Shown here piece by piece: positions 58,404-64,000 of a stretch of DNA of 64,000 bases; within the stretch, counting starts at the first letter, position 1; every line of letters begins with the position of its first letter. Below the pieces are notes generated by a model that was not told where the DNA came from, made no database searches, and was given only the letters and a program-made list of their open reading frames with translations. The DNA is from Dactylosporangium siamense (lineage in GTDB: Bacteria > Actinomycetota > Actinomycetes > Mycobacteriales > Micromonosporaceae): contig NZ_BONQ01000017.1 of NCBI RefSeq assembly GCF_016862795.1, positions 186,001-250,000 of the forward strand, given 5' to 3'. Both the position numbers and the translations under genes were made by a program.

Positions 58404-59444
58404 ATGACAGTGAACGAGGCCGCGGTCGACGCGCCGCATGACAGCGGCACGACCGAGTCGGTGTGGGGATCGTCGTTGCCCCGGGCACTGCTCGCGATCG
58501 CCGTGGCGGTCACCGTCGTCGTCCTCGCCGTGACGCACTGGTCGACCGTCAGCGCCGGCGCCGCCGGGCTGGCCCGCGCCAACAGCGCCTGGCTGGTCGT
58601 CGCCGGGCTCGGCACCGCGTCCATCTGGGTCGCCGGGACGATCACGCAGATCGGGTCCATGTCGCTGCGGCCCCCGGTCGGCAAGCTTCTCGCGGTGCAG
58701 GTCGCCGCGTCGTTCGCCAATCACGTCCTGCCGGCCGGTTCGGGCGGGATGGGGATCAACATCCGGTTCCTGCGCCGGCACGGCCTCGGCACGGGTGCCG
58801 CGGTCGGGTCGGTCGGGCTCAACACCCTCGTCGGCATGCTGACCCACACGCTGCTGCTGGTGGTGGCCGTGGCGGTCAGCCCGTCCCTGGCCCGCGGCAT
58901 CCACGTGCCCGGCTCCTGGCGGGACGCGGCGTCGCACGCGGCGGAGCCGGTCGGCTGGGTGCTGCTGGGCCTGTGCGCCGCGCTGCTGGCCGGGGTGCTG
59001 GTCGCCTCGGCGCGGCCGGCGTGGCGGCACCGGCTCACCGGCAGGGTCGCCGCCGTGGGCCGGCGGGTGACGGAGGACCTGCGGGGGCTGTGGGGCGTGC
59101 TGCGCGACCCGTACCGGGCGGCGGCGCTGTGGCTCGGGTCGCTGTCGACGCCGCTGCTGCACTCGGTCATCCTCTACGCGGTGCTGCGCAGCCTCGGCGT
59201 CACGGTGACGGTCGGCACGGCCGTCGTGGTCTACCTGGTCGTGTCGACGCTGTCGGCGTTCGTGCCGTCACCCGGTGGCATCGGCGCGCTGGACGTCGCC
59301 ATGCTGGCCGGGCTCGCGGCGATCGGCGTCACCTCCGCGGTCGCGCTCGGTGCGGTGGTGGGGTATCGGCTGATCACCGTATGGCTGCCGCTGCTGCCCA
59401 GCGCGTTCGTCCTCGCGGTGCTCCTGCGCCGGCGCATCATCTAG
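58404..59444 (+). CDS. Lysylphosphatidylglycerol synthase TM-region / flippase-like (UPF0104) protein
   Basis: A 346-residue protein with about eight transmembrane helices. Conserved segments are AASFANHVLPAGSGGMGINI and VPSPGGIGALDVAML. UPF0104 members are glycolipid flippase-like proteins or the membrane part of MprF. No catalytic MprF half follows. A TAGAAT -10 box near 58272 is a possible promoter. Its last 177 nt overlap the convergent PAP2 reading frame on the other strand. Confidence 0.82.
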   Translation: MTVNEAAVDAPHDSGTTESVWGSSLPRALLAIAVAVTVVVLAVTHWSTVSAGAAGLARANSAWLVVAGLGTASIWVAGTITQIGSMSLRPPVGKLLAVQVAASFANHVLPAGSGGMGINIRFLRRHGLGTGAAVGSVGLNTLVGMLTHTLLLVVAVAVSPSLARGIHVPGSWRDAASHAAEPVGWVLLGLCAALLAGVLVASARPAWRHRLTGRVAAVGRRVTEDLRGLWGVLRDPYRAAALWLGSLSTPLLHSVILYAVLRSLGVTVTVGTAVVVYLVVSTLSAFVPSPGGIGALDVAMLAGLAAIGVTSAVALGAVVGYRLITVWLPLLPSAFVLAVLLRRRII

Positions 59445-60335
59445 CGCCGCGCTCCGGAGCGCGGCATTCCGGAGCGGCGCGTTGTTGAGCGCAGCGTTGT
59501 TGAGCGCCGTGTTGTTGCGCGGCGCGTTGTTGAGCGCCGTGTTGTTGCGCGGCGCGTTGTTGAGCGCCGCCCACTTCCATGGCCAGGTCGTGAGGCGGGC
59601 CGGCAGCGGCGGCAGCGTCGGGGCCACGGCGACCGCGGCGAGCCCGACGCCGACCCCGGCGACGACGTCGAGGACCCAGTGGTTCGCGGTGACGACCACG
59701 ACGATCCCAGTGATGGTGGGGTACAGGAAGCACAGCGCCCGCCCGCGCCGGCCGGCCAGCAGCGCCGACGCGACGCACGCCGTCCACACGGCCCAGGCCA
59801 GGTGCAGCGACGGCATCGCCGCGTACTGGTCGGCGGGCACCTGACCGCCGTGGTCCAGGCTGAACCCCGCGGCCGCGATCGTGTCGACGTAGCCGCCGCC
59901 CGGCATCAGCCTCGGCGGCATCACCGGCAGCAGGTAGAAGACGGTCATCCCGGTCACGTTGGTGATGACCAGGGCGTTGCGCATCGGCCGGTACAGGTGC
60001 GGCCCGGCGATGTAGCACCAGACCAGCACGGCCAGGGACACCCCGATGTGGGCGAACTGGTACCAGTACACCGCGGCCAGGGCGAGCGGCGGATGGTCGG
60101 TCAGCCACCGGTTGGCGGCCAGCTCCCAGTCCAGGTGCAGCAGCCGCTCGATGGACAGCACCTCGGCGCCGTGCCGGTGCGCGGGCGCCTCCCGCACCGC
60201 GGCGAGGGAGCGGATCAGGTCGTACACCTTGACCAGCAGCACCACGATCAGCAGCTCGCCGAGGACGTTCGGGCGACGGCGGCGGACGGGTGGGACGGTC
60301 GTGACCGGGCGGTCCGTGACGGGGCGCAGGGTCAC
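59268..60335 (-). CDS. PAP2 family phosphatase with pentapeptide-like repeat tail
   Basis: A 355-residue membrane protein. About five transmembrane helices carry PAP2/InositolP-synthase-type motifs: MPPRLMPGGG, MPSLHLAWAV (SLH) and HWVLDVVAGVGVG. After about residue 235 comes a repeat tail of N-A-x-L-N pentapeptides (NTALNNAPRNNTALNNAALN), then a charged end that is antisense to the flippase gene. Family members end before this tail; stop loss through repeat growth is probable. GTG 60335 overlaps the glycosyltransferase stop. Confidence 0.8.
   Translation of the reverse strand: MTLRPVTDRPVTTVPPVRRRRPNVLGELLIVVLLVKVYDLIRSLAAVREAPAHRHGAEVLSIERLLHLDWELAANRWLTDHPPLALAAVYWYQFAHIGVSLAVLVWCYIAGPHLYRPMRNALVITNVTGMTVFYLLPVMPPRLMPGGGYVDTIAAAGFSLDHGGQVPADQYAAMPSLHLAWAVWTACVASALLAGRRGRALCFLYPTITGIVVVVTANHWVLDVVAGVGVGLAAVAVAPTLPPLPARLTTWPWKWAALNNAPRNNTALNNAPRNNTALNNAALNNAPLRNAALRSAALDDAPAQEHREDERAGQQRQPYGDQPIPHHRTERDRGGDADRREPGQHGDVQRADATG
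59511..59570. repeat. 30-bp tandem repeat coding for the PAP2 tail
   Basis: 59511-59540 and 59541-59570 are 30-bp copies differing only in the last base; each splits into two 15-bp halves. Further 15-bp half-units (GCGTTGTTGAGCGCA, GCGTTGTTGAGCGCC) lie at 59479-59508. They encode the pentapeptides of the PAP2 C-terminal tail on the minus strand. Confidence 0.85.
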
Positions 60336-61450
60336 GCTCCGGCGCCGATCGGTGCGCGGTGCGCCGCGGCGAGCTCGTAGAGCCCGGTGGTCCTGGCGAG
60401 GACGTCCGGCCACGCCACCGGCGGCGACGTCGCCAGGTTGTGCGCGGCGATGCGCCCGCGCCGCGCCGGATCCATGACGAGGGCGGCGATCGCGTCCGCC
60501 ATCGCGGCGTCGCTGTCGACCAAGACACCCTCCCTGCCGTCGGCGATGAGCTGGCCGATCCCGCCCTCGGCCCGCGCGACCACCGGGAGCCCGGCGCACC
60601 GTGCCTCCAGTGCGGCGATCCCGAAGGACTCCAGGATCGCCGGCGCGACGAACAGGTCACTCTGCGCGAACAGGGACCTGATCTGCGGTCGGGACAGCCT
60701 ACCCGGCAGACTCACCCAGCCGGTCATCCCGTGCCGGCGCAGGAAGCGCTCCATCGCCGGGCGCCGGGGCCCCTCACCGGCGATGACCACCCGCAGGCCG
60801 GCCGCCGCCGGCAGGGTCGCCCGGGCCTGGCGCAGCAGCCGAAGCAGCTGCATCGGGCGTTTCCGGGCCGCGAGGCGCATCACCGCGACGACCAGCACGC
60901 CGGCCGGGTCCGCCGGGTGCGGGTCGACCCGCCACCGGTCGGTGTCGATCCCGTTCGGCAGGACGTGCACCTCCATGGGCCAGACGAGGCGCTGCAGCGG
61001 TGCCGCCGCCACGTCGCTGACCGCGGTCCACACCGCCGGCCAGCGGGTCCAGCCGGAGGCGGTGTCCAGCGCGCGGAACGCGTGCTCCAGGTGTGACAGC
61101 AGTGAGTGGATCGTCACCACCGTCGGGACCCGGTCGGCGAGGGCCGCGGCGGCGAAGGCGAGCGGTGAGGCCGGCCCGGCGTGCACGTGCAGCACGTCGT
61201 ACCGGCCGTTCAGCAGCAGCTCACGGCCGGCCCGCAGCACGCCGGGGCGCACCTCGGCGGGCAGCAGCCACAGGCGCTCGGAGAGCCGGTGCACCCGCAG
61301 CTCACCGTCGTCGGCGGGACCGCCGGGCGTGGTGGTGATGATCTCGACCTCGTGGCCGGCCGCCTGCTGCCGGACGGCCAGGTCGTGCACCTGCATCTCG
61401 ATGCCGCCGAGGCGGGGGAGGAAGAAGTCGGTGACGTGCGCGATTCTCAT
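60332..61450 (-). CDS. Glycosyltransferase family 4
   Basis: A 372-residue GT-B enzyme. The N-terminal acceptor domain starts RIAHVTDFFLPRLGGIEMQV; the C-terminal donor domain has RLAARKRPMQLLRLL, then VAPAILESFGIAALEARCAG with the E-x7-E motif. Such enzymes transfer mannose or similar sugars to lipid acceptors, as PimB and MshA do. It is coupled by GTGA to the PAP2 phosphatase, suggesting a glycolipid or polyprenyl-phosphate pathway. Confidence 0.88.
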   Translation of the reverse strand: MRIAHVTDFFLPRLGGIEMQVHDLAVRQQAAGHEVEIITTTPGGPADDGELRVHRLSERLWLLPAEVRPGVLRAGRELLLNGRYDVLHVHAGPASPLAFAAAALADRVPTVVTIHSLLSHLEHAFRALDTASGWTRWPAVWTAVSDVAAAPLQRLVWPMEVHVLPNGIDTDRWRVDPHPADPAGVLVVAVMRLAARKRPMQLLRLLRQARATLPAAAGLRVVIAGEGPRRPAMERFLRRHGMTGWVSLPGRLSRPQIRSLFAQSDLFVAPAILESFGIAALEARCAGLPVVARAEGGIGQLIADGREGVLVDSDAAMADAIAALVMDPARRGRIAAHNLATSPPVAWPDVLARTTGLYELAAAHRAPIGAGA

Positions 61451-61509
61451 GAACAGGGGCTCCGAAGCGGTCGCGGCCGGCGCCCGGGGAAAGGTGGGAG
61501 CATTGGCCG

Positions 61510-62319
61510 GTGCCGTACACGATGGTGTCGTTTCATGCTCATCCGGACGACGAGGCGTTGCTGACCGCCGGGACTCTCGCCCGCGCGGCCGCCGAGGGGC
61601 ACCGCGTCGTCCTGGTCGTGGCCACCGCCGGTGGGGCGGGGCTGGCGTCCTCCGAGGTCCTGGCGGAGGGCCCCCTCGCGGGGCGCCGGCTGGCCGAGCT
61701 GCACCGCTCCGCCGAGGCGCTGGGGTGCGCCCGGGTCGAGTGCCTCGGCTACGGGGACTCCGGGATGGCGGATGCCCCGTCCGGCGCCGCGGACGCGTTT
61801 GCCGGCACCGACCCGGAGGAGGCGGCCCGGCGGCTGGCCGAGCTGCTGCGGCAGGAGCGCGCCGACGTGCTCACGATCTACGACCCGGCCGGCGGCTACG
61901 GGCACCCCGACCACGTGCAGGTGCACGCCGTGGGCGCCAGGGCCGCGGAGCTGGCCGGGACCCCGGTGGTGCTGGAGGCGACCGTCGACCGGCGGCTGCT
62001 GCAGCGGGTCCTGCGGGCCGTGCACTGGCTGCCCGGCGTGCCGGCGGACTTCCACCCGGCGCGGTTCGCCGGTGCGTTCGCCGCGCCGGAGCGGCTCACC
62101 CACCGGGTCGACGTGCGGCGCTTCGCGGGTGCCAAGCGGGCCTCGATGGCCGCGCACGCCAGCCAGGCCGGGGCCGACACCGGCCGGCGCACCCTGGCGG
62201 TCCTGCTGAAACTGCCGCAGCCGCTGTTCCGGATCCTGATGGGGCGCGAGTGGTTCGTCCAGCACGGCCGCACTCCCGCCCACCCACTGATCGACGACGT
62301 CTTCGCCGGACTGCGGTAA
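61510..62319 (+). CDS. PIG-L family deacetylase
   Basis: A 269-residue zinc hydrolase of the LmbE/PIG-L fold. The signature HAHPDDEALLTAGTL (AHPDDE) is at the N-terminus, and GYGHPDHVQVHAVG supplies another metal-ligand region. Family members remove N-acetyl groups from GlcNAc conjugates such as mycothiol precursors. Divergent from the glycosyltransferase, so it may process the same sugar lipid. Confidence 0.88.
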   Translation: MPYTMVSFHAHPDDEALLTAGTLARAAAEGHRVVLVVATAGGAGLASSEVLAEGPLAGRRLAELHRSAEALGCARVECLGYGDSGMADAPSGAADAFAGTDPEEAARRLAELLRQERADVLTIYDPAGGYGHPDHVQVHAVGARAAELAGTPVVLEATVDRRLLQRVLRAVHWLPGVPADFHPARFAGAFAAPERLTHRVDVRRFAGAKRASMAAHASQAGADTGRRTLAVLLKLPQPLFRILMGREWFVQHGRTPAHPLIDDVFAGLR

Positions 62320-62523
62320 GCCGTCTCCCCGAGCAGGCAATGCGCCCCCGATCGTCGATCATGCAGTAGCCGTGCATCCTTGCGGCGGCAACCAGTCTTC
62401 CGCGAACCGTCGGGGAATTGTAGGTGGTCCTTTTCCTGCGTAGGGGGGAGGCGCACCCGCCGTTTGGCTCAGATACGCCCGCTGTGTGCCGATTGCAGCA
62501 GGGTGGCGGCGCTGCGGCGGTCG

Positions 62524-63573
62524 ATGATCCTCGCCCGGGACCGGGTGGCCGCGACGCGTGCCGTCGCGTATTTCCTCATGGCCGGCGGCGCGGTCGTCGG
62601 CACCTGCGCCCTGCTCGTGCCCGGGTTCGCCGGCGGCACCACCGCGGGCGTGTTCGCCACGGTGGTGACCGGTGGCGCGATGGTCCTGGCCGGCGCGTGC
62701 TGCCGGGTGCTGCCGGAGCGGGTGCCCGAGCCGTTCTGGGTGGGCGTGCCGATGCTCGGCGTGCTGATCATCGGTGGGCTGAACCTCGCCACCGAGGACG
62801 TGAGCGTCAGCGCGCATCTCTACTATCTGTGGCCGCTGCTCTACGGAGCGACGTTTCTGCGGCAGGACCTCGCCTATCTGCTGCTCGCCGCCGCGAGCGT
62901 GTCCGACGCCGCGGTGACGTTCACGCTGCAGCCGGTCAAGGTCGGGGTCACCGACGTCGCGGCCCTGGTCACCGCGTACTGCGTGCTGACCGTCGTGGTC
63001 ACGAAGCTGCGCGGGCGGGCCGACGCCCTGGTCGCGGCGCTGGAGCAGCAGGCGATGAGCGACCCGCTCACGGGCCTGCCCAACCGGCGCGCGTTCGACC
63101 GTGACCTCGCCGCCGCCCTGGCGGACGGGCGGCGGACGGGCGCCGAGCGCTGCCTGCTCATCATCGACGTCGACCACTTCAAGACGATCAACGACACCTG
63201 GGGCCACGCGACCGGTGACAAGGTCCTGGTGCAGGTCGCGGCGGCGTTGCGGTCCGCCGCTCCGGAGGGTGGCGCCAGCGTTGCCCGCCTCGGTGGCGAC
63301 GAGTTCGCGGTGGTTGTGGCGGGGGACACCCTGGCCGCGCAGCGCATCGCCGCACTGGCGCGGGCGTCGGTCGCCGACATGACCGACCTGCCCGACGGCC
63401 TGCCGACCCTCAGCATCGGCCTGGCGTCCACCCGCGCGACGGCCGTGGAGCCCGAGGCGCTGCTGGCCGCCGCCGACCGGGCGCTCTACGACGCGAAGGT
63501 CCGCGGCCGGGACCGCGTCTCGGTCGTGGAGACCGCGCCGCGCCGCCGGCCCCGGACCGTGCCGCAGCCGTAA
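62524..63573 (+). CDS. Diguanylate cyclase with membrane domain (GGDEF)
   Basis: A 349-residue signalling enzyme. About five to six transmembrane helices (MASE-like, about 12-170) are followed by a GGDEF domain: DPLTGLPNRRAFDRDL, IDVDHFKTINDTWGHATGD, ARLGGDEFAVVV. The active site is intact, so it should make c-di-GMP from GTP. No R-x-x-D inhibitory site is at the usual position before GGDEF. ATG 62524 is the best start; longer frames lack coding character. Confidence 0.88.
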   Translation: MILARDRVAATRAVAYFLMAGGAVVGTCALLVPGFAGGTTAGVFATVVTGGAMVLAGACCRVLPERVPEPFWVGVPMLGVLIIGGLNLATEDVSVSAHLYYLWPLLYGATFLRQDLAYLLLAAASVSDAAVTFTLQPVKVGVTDVAALVTAYCVLTVVVTKLRGRADALVAALEQQAMSDPLTGLPNRRAFDRDLAAALADGRRTGAERCLLIIDVDHFKTINDTWGHATGDKVLVQVAAALRSAAPEGGASVARLGGDEFAVVVAGDTLAAQRIAALARASVADMTDLPDGLPTLSIGLASTRATAVEPEALLAAADRALYDAKVRGRDRVSVVETAPRRRPRTVPQP

Positions 63574-63617
63574 CAGCCCATCTGGATCAGGCAACCTTCC
63601 GGCCTGTTCGCACGCTA

Positions 63618-63662
63618 TTGACATGCTCCGATCTCGCCTCGATGCTGTGAGAGCGCTCTCAC
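63618..63662 (+). promoter_or_regulatory. Promoter and palindromic operator of the GH64 gene
   Basis: TTGACA at 63618-63623 is a consensus -35; GATGCT at 63641-63646 is at 17-bp spacing as a weaker -10. The 16-bp perfect palindrome GTGAGAGCGCTCTCAC spans 63647-63662, over the expected start of transcription. It resembles CebR/CelR-type boxes (TGGGAGCGCTCCCA), so a LacI-family repressor responding to beta-glucan oligosaccharides is likely. Confidence 0.75.
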
Positions 63663-63779
63663 TAAAGAGTCTTCACAGTTAGTGGGGTGCACCGGCGGAT
63701 CACACCAACGTCGGCGACAGCCCGGTCCGGCCGCCACCGGAGGCAATCCCGGGCTGTCCAGTGGAACCGAGGAGCCATC

Positions 63780-64000
63780 TTGCGCACCTTGACCAGGCTG
63801 CTACGCGCGGCCGCGACCCTCGTCCTGGCAGTCCCGATCGCCCTCGCGGCGGGCACCGCCGCCCAGGCCATCGGGCCGAGCCTCCTGCCCCTGACCGTCA
63901 CCAACTCGACCGGCCGCGGCGACGCCGTGTACCTCTACGTGCTCGGCGTCAACCTGAGCACCGGCCGGCTCGGCTACGTCAACGCCGCCGGCACCTTCAA
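63780..64000 (+). CDS. Glycoside hydrolase family 64-like secreted beta-1,3-glucanase, N-terminal part
   Basis: The first 73 codons only; the gene continues past the window. A signal peptide (LLRAAATLVLAVPIALAAGT..AQA) is followed by LLPLTVTNSTGRGDAVYLYV, then GRLGYVNAAGTF, the N-terminal signature of GH64 laminaripentaose-type beta-1,3-glucanases. TTG 63780 is the probable start, 5 nt after GAGGAG. It would be exported to degrade beta-1,3-glucan, for instance fungal walls, under control of the 63647 operator. Confidence 0.78.
   Translation, partial: MRTLTRLLRAAATLVLAVPIALAAGTAAQAIGPSLLPLTVTNSTGRGDAVYLYVLGVNLSTGRLGYVNAAGTF

Noticed and set aside
62380-62523. A longer N-terminus for the GGDEF protein.
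   Set aside because: The added residues are Arg/Cys-rich, have no ribosome site and precede the first membrane helix without homology to known sensory domains.

Overview
The window comes from a very GC-rich actinomycete. Third-codon positions are almost all G or C, GTG starts and start/stop overlaps (ATGA, GTGA, TGATG) are frequent, and the gene families are typical of soil Actinobacteria: SARP-LuxR giant regulator, class E/F-type sortase, GH12-CBM2 cellulase, GH64, DUF6343 and CubicO hydrolases. A Micromonosporaceae-like host is an inference. No rRNA, tRNA, CRISPR array, complete insertion sequence or prophage was recognised, so this looks like an ordinary chromosome arm with mostly accessory metabolic and regulatory genes.

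Layout. 1-4.8 kb: end of a COG4586-type ABC ATPase, a RibD/DHFR-like reductase coupled to a flavoprotein oxidase, a divergent MocR regulator, and a HEAT-like gene with a probable 1-nt frameshift. 4.8-13.7 kb: secreted GH12 cellulase, P-loop kinase-like protein plus Mth938 protein, a 1241-residue SARP/AAA/LuxR regulator, a second flavoprotein oxidase, an acyl-CoA desaturase and a Gln-rich coiled-coil protein. 13.9-20.3 kb: zwf, a MazEF pair, a secreted cyclophilin, a membrane fatty acid desaturase, and a LacI regulator downstream of an epoxide hydrolase remnant. 20.7-25 kb: cutC, a MITE-like inverted repeat, methyltransferase, DUF4291, MazG-like protein and a DrrAB-type exporter. 25-31.2 kb: a LacI-controlled sugar ABC uptake operon with a Gfo/Idh/MocA dehydrogenase and a sugar-phosphate isomerase/epimerase. 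31.2-34.6 kb: ECF sigma factor with a membrane partner, then ArsR-MFS. 34.6-35.87 kb: gene-free repeat-rich island. 35.9-41.2 kb: L,D-transpeptidase, TetR-DUF427 divergent from an MFS exporter, a YjfB-like small protein, a PCD-VOC fusion and an esterase. 41.3-44.6 kb: SPFH-GYF protein, zinc-ribbon membrane protein and kinase-like protein, with a 74-bp tandem triplication at the last junction. 44.6-47.9 kb: enolase-superfamily dehydratase/epimerase operon and a ROK kinase. 48-51.2 kb: TetR regulator with a divergent SDR/glutathionyl-hydroquinone reductase/SDR operon. 51.2-55.3 kb: PARG-like protein, small membrane proteins, Gly-rich protein coupled to a sortase, EcsC. 55.3-63.6 kb: MarR-flavin monooxygenase, CubicO hydrolase, then a flippase-like protein, PAP2 phosphatase, GT4 glycosyltransferase and PIG-L deacetylase, and a GGDEF cyclase. 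The window ends in a GH64 glucanase preceded by a clear promoter and palindromic operator.

Working together. Sugar and polysaccharide use is a recurring theme: cellulase, glucanase, sugar ABC operon, enolase/ROK module, two LacI regulators and zwf. Several regulators sit next to operator-like repeats that plausibly control the divergent gene: TetR at 38.15 and 50.54 kb, LacI at 25.98 kb, MarR at 55.81 kb and MocR at 2.44 kb.

The most unusual signals are architectural. A tandem triplicated gene junction preserves a chain of GTGA overlaps. Two dispersed palindromes share their arms. A 169-bp terminal-inverted-repeat element abuts cutC. A PAP2 phosphatase has a pentapeptide-like repeat tail that runs antisense through its convergent neighbour.
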